NCBI GenBank assembly: GCA_037178675.1
Contig: JAYMGJ010000021.1
Coordinates: 1-64,000, forward strand
Origin: Scleroderma bovista
Taxonomy: Eukaryota > Basidiomycota > Agaricomycetes > Boletales > Sclerodermataceae
Reading direction: 5' to 3'
DNA length: 64,000 bases
Shown here: piece by piece, positions 34,762 through 45,003 of the stretch
Layout of the letters: every line of letters begins with the position of its first letter
Numbering within the stretch: the first letter of the stretch is position 1
Translations under genes and position numbers: made by a program
The notes under the pieces: model-generated
What the model was told of the DNA's origin: nothing
The model's database searches: none
The model's input: the letters and a program-made list of their open reading frames with translations, nothing else

Positions 34762-35310
34762 GTTTATTTCATATGTATTGTAAAGTACATACATCAAATA
34801 TGGGACCACTGGGTGGGTCAAAACAAGGTGATGATCACAACCGCGGTATGTGTATAATAGCCACAGCATGTATATAGGAGTTGTACGTAAGGCCGCGGTA
34901 TGGATAATGCCCGGGGTAGTAACAACCAAGGCGTCTCAGCACAGTGGCATCATGTACCATATCCACAATATGTATGATAGCCGCGGTATTTACAACTATT
35001 GACCTCAGCCAAAGGTTTGAATTATAACTGGGGTGACAGTCGCAAGCACATATGTCTGTAATAGCCGTGGTATATATGAGAGCCGCGGTATATATGATTC
35101 ACGTGGTACCATGATGTTTAGAACCATTTAGAACAAAAGGTGTGGATTACAGCCATGGTGACCATCGCTACTGCGGGGACTATCACAAGCACAATGTGTG
35201 GATCCAAAATCAATCACTCCATGGTGCCCATCATACTCACCATGCTAGTGCTTATCCCTGTACAAACTGAATGTTTTTTGTTCAAGATAAAAACAGACAA
35301 CCAATTGTAA
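34762..35310. repeat. Non-coding spacer with CCGCGGTA motifs
   Basis: Four CCGCGGTA sites at about 34843, 34895, 34982 and 35083, each followed by a TATG/TATA-like string, and close variants (GCCGTGGTATATATGA). No gene. Confidence 0.6.
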
Positions 35311-36721
35311 TTACAACATTGATGGGTGTAAATCTTCTAATTGATCCATGGCAATCTGTGTGCCCTCCATCTCACCCTTATCAATTTGCTCCAACTTATC
35401 TATGATGTCAGCATAATGTGCCCTCAATGCAATGAGCCTCCTCCACTCCCGAGTTTCTTCCACCAACTTGTCCGCTTATTGCATGTACATCGCAATAAGC
35501 AGTTTGTCGTAGGAGTTGTCCAGGCGGGTAATTTTGCCGTCCTTGGGGTGGAAGCGGGCTGCAATCTGTCGCGCTGTGCTTACTATTGATTGTCAATATC
35601 AATTTAATAGAGATGTCAATGCACTCACATTCATGCCGCAGGCAATTGAATTTACCTTTGTAAATTTCCAGGTCGGCCATCATTCTCAGCAAGTGCCACC
35701 ATTCCCCTATGATGGTGTCAGTGTAGGAAACTCCAACCAAGGCCTAACTAACCTTCCATATCCTTGGGACATGTTGCAGGGAATCCGCTCACCGGGCCCG
35801 ATTCCGCTTCCCTTCCCTTTCCCTTATCCACTAACCTACGATGTGCAATGGGGCTCGTACCAACTACCCTTGGCAAGGAATTCTCAAAGAATCTTTCCTC
35901 TGGGTTAGATCCGCTCTCAGTTGGCTCACCTGTCCCTGAGAAGAGTGGGGACCCAGCCATCGATGGTGATCCGCGGGGTGACTTTGAAGGGGTGGACTGA
36001 ACGGACAAAACTGACATTGGCGATGTCAGTGGTATGTATAATGCTGGCTGTGCAGGTGGAGTCCATCCTTCATTGTCCTTCGACGCGTCAGTATCGGAGG
36101 AGTCAGGTGATGTTGCGCGGATGGGTGTGATCGGCCGGGGTGATGAGTTTCCATCGGAGGTAGGGCTTGGGGACACTTCGGGAAAGGTTTGTGATGGCGG
36201 TAGAGGGGGAGGGATCCATCCCTGGCTATCCTCTGAGGTGTCGGTGTCGGATGATGAGTCAGACGATGTTTGAGGCATGGGTGTGCTGGCTACATCCCCG
36301 CGGTCGGGTGTTGATGTGGGTGGAAATGCAGGAGGGTCCCACTCAGGACTTGGCAACACCCCTGGTTCAGCCCAGACGTCAGACCTCGCACCCACAGGTG
36401 ATTCAAGCATGGGGAACGAACCTTCATCCACTTCAATAGACATCGGGTCTGCCGCGGGTGGAGGGGGAGGTTCATCGGGTGGACACCACCCAGTGCTATT
36501 ATCACTTGCTGTAAACATAAAATGAGTACTGTTAAAGTGTACATGAAGGATACATACATGTTCTGCTCGGAGACCGTCTTTTTGGAGGTGTCCACCCTGG
36601 GCTACCAAATAAACCTGCCCAAAATCAATCTCAAATGCCAAAGACAGTTCCAATATAACAATTTACCAGGGTTGGCTGCTCCATCATCGATAAATCTAAC
36701 ATTCCTAGCTGGTCCGGTCAT
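35311..36721 (-). pseudogene. Acidic Pro/Ser-rich protein with GWxPP repeats, nonsense codon near C-terminus
   Basis: Start ATG at 36721 (MTGPARNVRF). Splicing of two short introns (about 36612-36662, and one ending near 36510) gives SPGWTPPKRRSPSRT followed by DNSTGWCPPDEPPPPP. Four modules share a Ser/Asp-rich run then GWxPP: GWTPPKRR, GWCPPDEP, DTDTSEDSQGWIPP and DTDASKDNEGWTPP. The C-terminal exons form a helical segment (ITRLDNSYDKLLIAMYMQ) interrupted by TAA at about 35478, after which coding character continues (ADKLVEETREWRRLIALRAH) to another TAA at 35311-35313. The TAA could come from CAA by C to T. No known domain; possibly a disordered adaptor with a C-terminal coiled coil. Confidence 0.62.
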
Positions 36722-37577
36722 GGTTGGTGGTCGTGTATGAAATAAAGAAGGCTGGCAAGGGCTTGGTGTTCACAGGCCGCGATCATATATGTTCGGGTCA
36801 AATGCTTACATAAGATATTTCCCACCATTAAGACATCTGGAATCTAGGGTGGAATTCGGGTACTATATATCACTCTCAATGGATTGCAATTGTTCTATCT
36901 TTTTGTAGAAATGTTTAGGTATGAACAAGCCTAATTGTAGCGCTGTAGGTCAGTATTTGCTGATAACAATAGACAATGAAACAGGTTTAGCACACCCGCG
37001 GTCATTGTTCCGTCACTAGACATTGCGGGTATACTTTTCTATGCTTTCCAAGAAAGCAGAGAAATTTCACACATTATATTTGTAGTGGACTTCAGGTGTC
37101 CAGCCTACATTTCAACATTTACCCGACGAAAATGCCTTCTGATTGTGTTTACCTTCCGCGGCTATTTTATCCAATAAGGGTTAGTGTGAATAATGTCGCT
37201 TGCACTAGCTATGCAATCACAATATGCAATCACAATTGTACAAGCATTGCTGTGTGTGGTCTATTTGATACTAATACTGCACCCATTATACTGTTAAATC
37301 TAAAATACTGTATGTTACCACGGTGGGTTCCCTTCAAAAATCCTATGAGACCTTCAATTCCATTTATACCTCGGTGATTAAATTTACACGTTGATGTTGG
37401 TGCCTGACTAGCTAAACGGAGATTATTAGCACGTGGCTTGGCGCCTGATGACGTACCAATGGTCAGTCTGGGTGTGTGACATCTGCTGACCTAATCATAA
37501 TAAATGTTCAACATACCGCGCGGCTTCCACACCGCAAACTTGTTTTCCTCTCTCACTCATCTCACTCCTACAAAACT
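36722..37577. other. Divergent intergenic region
   Basis: AT-rich, two CCGCGG sites (about 36996 and 37157), no coding sequence I can support. Promoters of the GWxPP gene (minus) and the zinc-cluster gene (plus) should lie here; a pyrimidine-rich stretch (TTTTCCTCTCTCACTCATCTC) precedes the 37578 start. Confidence 0.45.
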
Positions 37578-40196
37578 ATGTCCACCCAACAATCCGAAAT
37601 CCAAGTCCCATCCCCATCCAACGTTCCCGAAGACTTCGGAACACCCATGACCCCTGGAGAAGTTATCGCGGATGCCACCAGCATTATTACCGGCAGAGTA
37701 GCAGCTATTAAGAAAACGAAGGATACTGCGTCATGGCTGGAGGTCCATCGCGATGTCTGGGCCCAACTGGTGAGTCCAATATTCAACATAGTTCAATGCC
37801 ACTAACAACCGTCAGAACCGCGTCAGAGAGGTGGTGGGGAACTTACCCCGCGGTTTCAGCATTCCCCCCATGCTCATGGCCCTTGATCGCGACCTGGAAG
37901 ATCCATCCGAGGGTATTACAACATGGCCAAAGTGGCCCCAAATGCTCCAATCCCCTGCAGACAGTGTCTCCGACTATCCGTGGTGCAACCGCGGTGAAAA
38001 TATTCCGGAACCGAGCAACGAAGGCAGGGTGGATGGTGAGCAGGCAGAGATGCAGAGGGTTGATAAGGGAAAGCAAAGGGCATATGAGGTGAGTAGCTAT
38101 GAGGTCAGCCCATCCGAGCCAGTTGGTGCAGAGGATGCAAGAAGTCGTCGCCGTGGACGTGAGCAGACTCGGGGACGTAGCCAATCCCGTCTCCCTCGTA
38201 AACGCGTCAAGTCCGCCCCCATTGTCGACAGCGATGACGAAGACACTGCGAAGCCTACCCACCGCGGTGTAACCAAGACCTACAACCTTCACCATCCCCC
38301 TCCCGACTTCCCAATCCTTCCCGCCGCCGATCGATGTGACCACTGCGCCCGTCGGATGTTACCCTGTGCCAGGAAGGAGGATCGTGCATGCTTCCAATGC
38401 AACAAGGGGAAGCATGGGTGCAGCTTGTCACTCAAGCGCGTCAGGTCGCAATCGCAGTCCCGTGCACCAGCTACACGGACAAGCCAACCCGACCCCGCCC
38501 CATCACCAGCACTTACTGCTGCCCCAACCCGTACCAACCCTCCCCGTTCCGCTCGCAAACGCAAAGCCAAAAGTCCCGCGCCCATGGATGTCCCCTCTCC
38601 ACGTCCAGCAGCCACAGCTGGACCTTCCACACTTGGCCCATCAAGGGGCAGATGTGAAAGTAGGTTAAATATTTCCTTTGCTCCGTTCTGCTGAAAATCT
38701 AAACAGAATTTGATGGAGTGCTGATAGTGCAACTGCAATGGCTTTCAAAATCAAGTGACCGCGGTACAAGCACCGAACACAGCGAACATACGACCACGGC
38801 GACGACTACAAGCGCCTGCAGCGAATGTTCGGACTTGAAGGAGAAGCTGGGCGATGTGACATGTAGGCTGGAGGCGCAAGAGGTTCAAATGGACACTCTT
38901 CGCCAGCTCATGGAGAGTCTGAGGTCAGGTACGCTGATTGTCCATCCAGAACTGCCCCCTCCCCCTTCCATGCAGACTTCCACCCCACTTGGAAGTCCTG
39001 CATCGATTTTCCGTGCGCCCTCGCCTGCTGCATGCTCCCCCGACGTCCCTCCTGCAGACCATGGACCGGATCCCACACCGCCTGCGGTTGCAAGCATGGA
39101 ATCGCCCCCACAGCCGCCTGCATCATCTTTGCCTGATGTGTCCACCACCATCGCGATCCATGTGGGATCCATTGCCCCCGACCTCTTGAACACTCTCTGG
39201 GGTCCAACTGCGGTAGAAGACAGACATCTGCCTCGGTCTCCCAGCCCTGCTGGCAATGACCATGTGCCTCCATCACGCCCCCCTCCCTTCATCATCTCCT
39301 GTCAAGACCATGTCCAACTCCGGACTCTTATCCGGTTACTCCGGTCGCATCGCAGCACTACAGCTCAACTCCGGACCTCTGCTCATCACTCCGGTCCCGG
39401 ACGCGCACATACTCTTCCGCTAAGTGCGACCCTTTGCATTAATCCCTATCCAGTCGTTACTTCACTCCTCCGTCAACCCTGTAGTACCGTGAGTTCTCCG
39501 TGCTCTGTTTATATCCTCTACCTTGTAGTATTTTCTCCGGACCTTACTTATTTTCATCGGACCTGACCTAGTCCCAACTCCAGTTATTCCTTGTCCGCCC
39601 TTTGGGCTGTTTACTTGTCACCGTAAATACTCGACCCTAGTTCTCCGTAGTATAAGTACCCTGTACTCCGTCCTGTATACCTCAGTCTGAAATCAACATA
39701 AGTCACTACTCCTGTTCTCGTCCATCTCCGTCTCCGTCTCCGTCTCCTTCCCTTGACCGGAACCTACGCAAGGGGTCAATGCTCGTTGTCCTTAGTCGTT
39801 GAACCCAATCGGTCACCAACTCCGGCCGGACTAATCTCTTGTCCAGCATCTGCCCTCCTCCTTCGTCCGCTCTCGTCCGGACTTGACCGGACCTTTTACC
39901 GGAGTAGACCCGGACTTGACATCTCCACAAACGATGCAATGGCTGTGGATGAAGCCAGGGATTCTGTCCCCACCACCGCGGTAAGTCCTATTGATTCACC
40001 CATGGTTCGCTACTTACATCCCCTGTAGTCTCCCAACGTTACAGAAGGTGATGGAATGCCTCTGGATCCCCAAGCGATTCCTCCCCCCATCATCATCATA
40101 AGTCCCGCCAATGTCCCCGATAACTCAGTTCCCGCACCCGCGGTTTCAGATGAGGGATGTGTAGGCGCTGTGGAAGGGAATAAAATGGACATTTAA
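37578..40196 (+). pseudogene. Zn2Cys6-like cluster protein of the KDZ element, interrupted by a solo LTR
   Basis: Start ATG 37578 (MSTQQSEIQVPSPS). Introns 37770-37815, about 38660-38706 and 39981-40028; stop TAA 40194-40196. Exon 2 is basic and Ser/Arg-rich and carries RCDHCARRMLPCARKEDRAC followed by FQCNKGKHGC, spaced C-x2-C-x6-C-x7-C-x2-C-x6-C, which fits the fungal Zn2Cys6 (Gal4-type) pattern, though the middle lacks the usual RxxKxKC wording. Downstream are a coiled-coil-like LKEKLGDVTCRLEAQEVQMD and a long Pro/Ser-rich tail. A 622-bp solo LTR (39300-39921) sits in the tail exon; removing it with one TCTCC copy leaves the frame open through to the last exon. As it stands the LTR brings stops and truncates the C-terminus while sparing the cluster. 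Possibly a DNA-binding regulator. Confidence 0.72.
39300..39921 (+). mobile_element. Solo gypsy LTR (family Y) inside the zinc-cluster gene
   Basis: 622 bp with TGTCAAG...CTTGACA ends and a perfect TCTCC duplication (39295-39299 and 39922-39926). Related to the LTR piece at 48077-48490. Contains a (TCCGTC)n microsatellite around 39720-39756. It contains no CCGCGG, unlike the sequence around it. Confidence 0.93.
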
Positions 40197-41455
40197 TATT
40201 TTTTTTATCTCCATTCATACATTGTTTTTGCACAGACTATTTGCTTTATTCATACATCTTTGTACTTTCTTTTTTACAACATTTCTTTTTGCCACCAGAC
40301 ATTGTTTTTTCGGTTCACATGTATTAAATTCTTTTTTGTCCTTTACTTTATGAATGCAATTTGTTTGTTTCACCCAAAAAATATTCTACCCCCGATTGTG
40401 CACAGATGCTGTTAATTAGCAGCCCTGGTATGCCAACTGAGTCCTGCCCACTTATCACCAGGGGTCCAGTAATTTGTTGTAAATAATTTCATTTGAATGG
40501 TACATTTCACTGAATTGTGTGTGGTACTATCTACCCTGCATGAGCTGTCACCACCGTGGATTGTGCCACTTTTGTGGTGTCATTCTACTACCCAACAGTA
40601 GCTACCGCGGTTGCATCGGTGTACTGCATAACCCATCTATGACCCCAATAATGCAATCAAATTATATTTTCCATTTCATGTTAATATATGCCTCCCATGG
40701 TGGTCACTGCGGTTGATACTTTTGTTCCGGTGGAAATGTTGCCGCGGTTAATACTTTTCCACTTGATACTATGTCACCATTCATAGTCCTTGAATAATTA
40801 CCATGCACAGAGCAATCCAACAACCCTAGTGTTAGTTTTTATTTAATACTTCCTTTATATAGGATAAACCTATATACCAGTCATCATTTAATATACCTGC
40901 GGTCACTATGTATTTTTGTTCCCACAGTAATAGGTGTGTTACTGACATCAAATACCAATAAGTCACCTATATGCTGCAGCATGTCCTCTTTCCAAACATT
41001 GGTTCCATCCTGTTTCATACGCTAGTGGTCCCTAAACCTAACCCCCGGTAGTTGAATTAATCCCACGGCAGTTTCCATTACCTATTGTAATTACATCCCC
41101 GCAGCAGTTCCCCTTACCTATTGTAGTTATTACACCCCCCGTGGTAGTCACACTTCACCTGCGGTAGTGACTGCTTATTTGAAATAGCTATTACCATGGT
41201 GCCATTAGCATAGTGGTGTCCCTTGTGTTGGACTGATTTGAACATGCTCACCTATATACCTATATTATAAAATCATGGGTCATACCTACTGTGCCATTAT
41301 TATAACTGACCATGGTTCTAGCATAGTCCTGTTCTGTGTTGTACTGATTAGCCGATTTTTATTCTGGTGTGGTTGTATGCATCAGCCTAAGGAGGTGCAT
41401 GTGGTTTACATTATCACACAATATGGAATTATACCTGCCTGCAATCATTACACAT
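40197..41455. other. Right-arm non-coding region of the KDZ element
   Basis: AT-rich, two CCGCGG sites (about 40606 and 40742), many GCGGTAGT-like degenerate copies; no gene seen. Confidence 0.5.
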
Positions 41456-41900
41456 ACCAAGGGTAGTGACAACCAACCCGCGGTAGTAACGAGCAAGCCG
41501 CGGTAGTGATGACCAAGCCGCGGTAGTGATGACCAAGCCACGGTAGTGATGACCAACCCCTCGTAGTGATTACCAACCTAGTGATTATTAACCCGCGGTA
41601 GTGATTACCAACCCGCGGTAGTGACCCATACCCTGTGGATGTGATGACCAACCCCTCATAGTGATTACCAACCTAGTGATTATTAACCCGCGGTAGTGAT
41701 TACAAACCCGCGGTAGTGACCCATACCCCGTGGTAGTGATAACCAACCCCTCAGTGATTACCAATGTAGTGATTATTAACCAGCGGTAGTGATTACCAAC
41801 CCGCGGTAGTGATGACCAACCCCTCATAGTGATTACCAACCTAGTGATTATTAACCGCGGTAGTGATTACCACCCCGTGGTAGTGACACTTTACCCGTGG
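41456..41900. repeat. CCGCGGTAGTGAT tandem array, right arm
   Basis: Short (about 17-24 bp) degenerate units reading ACCCGCGGTAGTGATTACCA, with at least nine perfect CCGCGG cores and many mutated ones (CCGTGG, CCACGG, CCTCGT, CAGCGG). A larger unit of roughly 110 bp recurs around 41560, 41665 and 41755. Confidence 0.82.
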
Positions 41901-42235
41901 TAGGAACACCCCTGATTATTGACAATAATCCCGGGGTAATTACCGCGGTGCCATTTGTGTATTGGTGCCCCCTGCTACTCTGATTTGGTTTAGCTCACCT
42001 ATACACCTACATGATAATACAATATGGGCTTGTCCAATGACATGAATGAAAGGCAGGCCTGGGCCCACCCGAATGATATAGTGAGCACAAATTATGTGCT
42101 CCCATTAATTTCCATGACAATATTTAATTTGACCCATTCACCCTCCCCTTAATTGACAATCTAGCCCACCCATATTACATTGTGATAATATCTAAGTAGG
42201 TAGCCCATCCGTGGCAATCGATAACAAATTATTCC
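41901..42235. other. Right subterminal region with AGCCCACCC motifs
   Basis: Carries one CCGCGG (about 41944) and inverted forms of the left subterminal motif (AGCCCACCCATATTAC at about 42163, TAGCCCATCC at about 42201). No gene. Confidence 0.5.
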
Positions 42236-42322
42236 TGGGCTACCATCCGCTGGTCCGTGACACTCGGCTGATTTTCACCTTCGGGTGGCCATGTAAGACG
42301 GCCTAAGTAGGTGCATGGGGTC
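42236..42322 (-). repeat. KDZ terminal inverted repeat, right
   Basis: Reverse complement of the left repeat at 22099-22186, about 75-80% identical by eye. The boundary is 42322 if the duplication is 7 bp, 42321 if 8 bp. Confidence 0.85.
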
Positions 42323-42329
42323 CTGCTAC
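42323..42329. repeat. KDZ target-site duplication, right copy (CTGCTAC)
   Basis: Identical to 22092-22098. The copia LTR continues directly with TCCAACTCACC. Confidence 0.8.
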
Positions 42330-42579
42330 TCCAACTCACCTGTTGGGTGGAGTGCACAACCTGAGATGGTAGCGGTAGCTGGTCAAGAGCTGTTATATTA
42401 TATAAGCGATGTCTGCTGTTTATATACAACAAATAGTGTGACATGTGACTGTGACACGTGACATGTGACATGTAACATCTACTCTAAAGAGGACTATTAC
42501 TAAGTCTACACTAATATGGGTTGCAGTCTTGTGCGCACTTCATCGACAGTTTACGCCAGGTGCACGTGCGACTTCAACC
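42330..42579 (-). repeat. copia-2 5' LTR, right piece
   Basis: Resumes the LTR interrupted at 22098 and ends CTTCAACC, followed by GCTAC (42580-42584), the copia-2 target duplication. Confidence 0.88.
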
Positions 42580-42584
42580 GCTAC

Positions 42585-42733
42585 AGGGGACAGCACTAAA
42601 GGCTGGCCGTGTGTGAACGTGAAAGGTTTGAAACAAAGCTCCTTAACCCTGGAGTCCGGGTATAGTTTCCCTTTATAAGGCTGGGGAACAGCGCGTGGTA
42701 GACAAGTAGTAGATGGGTAGATTCGAGCTCTAG
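42585..42733. other. Short remnant right of copia-2
   Basis: Once continuous with 16112-16418. Contains TTTATAAGG (about 42674), a TATA-like string, so it may be part of the gypsy-3 LTR. Cut by the LTR at 42734. Confidence 0.35.
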
Positions 42734-43054
42734 TGAGACAACCCTTAGAGCAAAGACCCAAAGATAGCTCAAATGGAGAGCCTCTGGGTGCTGGATTGCA
42801 ACGGTATATATACTATACTACACGTGTCCTGTGCGAGGCTATCCATGAGGCTGTATGCTGTACAAGGCAGTGAACACAGCTGCCACCCTGTGGTAAGGCT
42901 ATGCTAATGACATCAAGGGATACAGCATGTACAGCACGAGGCTGTAGTCTAGACAGACCTACAGATAAGATGCACTAGATAAGATACTACAGTATGATAA
43001 GATAAGATGTCATCTAATCGCAGATTAGATAAGATAAAAAGTTAGACTGTTACA
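42734..43054 (-). mobile_element. gypsy-1-family LTR with internal deletion
   Basis: 321 bp, TGAGACAAC...GACTGTTACA, matching 8895-9276 but lacking about 70 bp near its left end. It abuts the reverse-transcriptase fragment of gypsy-5. I see no target duplication. Confidence 0.82.
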
Positions 43055-43946
43055 TACTGATCCTTCTTTGATATTTTGTTGAGTCCTCGGTAGTCGACAC
43101 AAAGTCGGAGAGAGCCGTCCTTCTTCTTTATGAAGAGGACAGGGGCTGCATGGCAGGATGGATGAAACCAAAGTGAAGGTTTTCATTGATGAATGCCCGA
43201 AGGGTTTCGAGCTTGATGGGGGAGAGAGAGTAGAGTCTTCTGGGTGGCAATGGCACTCCTTCTTCCAGTTCTATCTTAAGGTCGTATTCCCGATGAGGCG
43301 CGAGTACCAATGCTTTCGCCTTGCTAAAGACGTTGGCAAAGTTGTGGTATGCCTCGGGGACAGAGGAGAGGTTGGGAGCAGTGTCAACTGACGCAGTGCG
43401 AAAGCTACCGTCAGGTTTCAGCTGAATAGAGAACTGTTGAGAGCCATCAAGCTGACAAGCCTTCAGAAAGGCTGCAGTGTTGATGAGAGCGATAGGAGGT
43501 GCCCAAAGAACAGGAGCCTGAGGTGAGTTGGTCGGGGAAGGAGACGAGACTGATGTAGCGTCAAGTCTCAGCATGCTTGGTGAGGGCGCTACAGGGTTGG
43601 GGAGTGAGCTCAGGGTTGGCACTTGCTGCATGGATGTTCTTAACTCGATACTGCTCAGTACCCAGTCAATCGATGGATTGTATCAGGTGAGCCAGTTATG
43701 TCTGAGAACGATCTTACAGTCAGAGTCCAATGGGGTGACATAAAATGTCATCGGGGTGACGTTGCCAGAGGGAAATCGGATGGGTAGATCTGTTGCTTCG
43801 GTGATTATGGTGGTGGTGGTACCGTCGAATAGACGGAGAACGATTGGGGATACCAAGTAGCGTGAAAGAGTGTTCATATTGGCAAATGACGGATCTACAA
43901 AACAGTGGGTAGAACCTGAATCTACTAATGCAGGAAAGGAAGGCAT
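43055..43946 (-). pseudogene. gypsy-5 protease and N-terminal reverse transcriptase fragment
   Basis: Minus strand. The protease segment (43946-43683) has PALVDSGSTHCFVDPSFANM with the DSG active site and ends IVLRHNWLT, TGA (43683-43685), YNPSIDW, so the frame continues past a TGA. The linker and N-terminal reverse transcriptase follow (43631-43128: [31 protein letters not shown]). A frame change near 43130-43150 leads to [20 protein letters not shown], and the sequence stops at 43055 where an LTR begins. The polymerase palm, RNase H and integrase are absent. Confidence 0.82.
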
Positions 43947-44083
43947 AGTATGGTCAATGATTGTTACTGAGGGTCAGAGAGAATTCGGATTGGAAAGAGC
44001 AGCTGCGTTGAGTTGGGCCTCCATAGGTGCACAGTCAGGAACAACGCAACTCCCACTCTGTGTGGAGTCTTGGGAGTTGCTAT

Positions 44084-45003
44084 CTATTTTTTTGCCTCGG
44101 TGGAGGCCGTCGGTTTGGCTTCCGACATGTTGTTCATAGTGGTGGTAGCTGCCCTAGCTTTGGCTGCTCGAGAGCCTGACTTGGGGCAGTCCTTGGCCTT
44201 GTGGCCAGTTGCACCACAGAACATGCACAGATTCATGTCGAACCTGCACTTGTGTTCCTCAGAGGTCAGCTTGCCATCCTTGCCGAGCTTGTCCGAAAGC
44301 TCAGCAGTCTTGCCCAACTTGTTAGATTTCTGAGTCGGGGTTGACAACAAAGAAGACTGGACAGCATTGCCTGAGGATTTACCCTTATCGGTTTTACCCG
44401 ACTTGGTGTTGGGGGTGTTGGTACTAGTGTTGGTAGAGGTCTTGTTCTGATGAGTGACCTCTTCCTTATGTTCCCAATATTGGGCATTGATCTCCTGGGT
44501 GAGGATGTGGAGACCGTTCAGAGTGCACGGTTTACCAACATGGCTTATCTCATCCTTGATTCGGTCGGGGAGACCTGTATAGAAGTGATGACGCAGGGCG
44601 CCATCGCCATAGCCCCGAACCTGGGATGCGATACGGTTGAAGTCAACCACATATCAATTGGCATGATGGTTTTCCTTCATGCAGAGGTGGTCGAGCTGAT
44701 GCTTGGCGTCAGCAACAGGGTCGTGGGGACCAAAGGTTGTTTGGAGTTCAATAACAAACTCTTCCCAATTGGTCATCCAGATTGGACGGTTGTGGGGTCT
44801 CCAGCACCGAGTAGGTCTGGCTCGAACCATTCGAGAGCCATTCCCTTCAGATAGGACTGTGTGAAAGTGACCTTGGTTCGGTCAGTGCGAAATGCCTTCA
44901 GTCGGTCCTGGAAGTTGAGCTCGCACTGGACTAGGAATGTGCACAACTTCTTTGGATTGGTCCCGTCAAAGGTGTCGGGCTCACGCACCTTGGTCCAAGA
45001 CAA
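44084..45003 (-). pseudogene. gypsy-5 gag with CCHC zinc knuckle, broken
   Basis: Minus strand. Starts MSWTKVREPDTFDGTNPKKL, the usual opening of gag in this lineage, then QCELNFQDRLKAF. A frame change near 44775-44800 leads into WMTNWEEFVIELQTTFGPHD, which meets TGA at about 44651-44653 (HAN, TGA, YVVDFNRIA) and continues to 44084. The zinc knuckle CMFCGATGHKAKDC fits C-x2-C-x4-H-x4-C. The TGA sits where Arg would fit. Confidence 0.82.

Larger units (their letters stand above)
22099..42322. mobile_element. 20.2-kb KDZ-class DNA transposon carrying a TET/JBP gene
   Basis: Bounded by imperfect inverted repeats (22099-22186 and 42236-42322) and a 7-bp duplication of the copia LTR it entered. 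It encodes a Kyakuja-Dileera-Zisupton transposase (28161-31647) and a TET/JBP-type dioxygenase (24921 to about 26182), a pairing known from basidiomycetes, plus four other genes. Gene order: TET/JBP (-), unknown (+), transposase (-), conserved large protein (+), GWxPP protein (-), zinc-cluster protein (+), i.e. three divergent pairs. The whole element is peppered with CCGCGG, and both ends carry long non-coding repeat zones (about 2.8 kb left, 2 kb right). A 622-bp solo LTR lies inside it. Confidence 0.9.
16424..42579 (-). mobile_element. copia-2: Ty1/copia element split by the KDZ transposon
   Basis: The 3' LTR is at 16424-16711, internal region 16712-22060, and the 5' LTR is in two pieces, 22061-22098 and 42330-42579, separated by the 20.2-kb KDZ element and its duplicated target. 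Flanking GCTAC duplications at 16419-16423 and 42580-42584 show this is one insertion. The final base of the 5' LTR on the plus strand is C rather than the usual A. It belongs to the same family as copia-1 but retains the reverse transcriptase. Confidence 0.9.

Noticed and set aside
37096..37377. 93-codon plus-strand frame in the KDZ intergenic region
   Set aside because: AT-rich, no motif, no supporting splice structure and not placed like the other element genes.
22099..42322. Starship-type or Helitron element
   Set aside because: Starships carry a tyrosine-recombinase captain and Helitrons a Rep/helicase; neither is seen. The transposase motifs and inverted termini fit the KDZ class.
8895..43054. 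LTRs at 8895-9276 and 42734-43054 as the two ends of one gypsy-1 element
   Set aside because: Same orientation and family, but the right copy has no primer site beside it, abuts an unrelated gypsy fragment, and the sequence between contains several independent insertions; a separate LTR is more likely.
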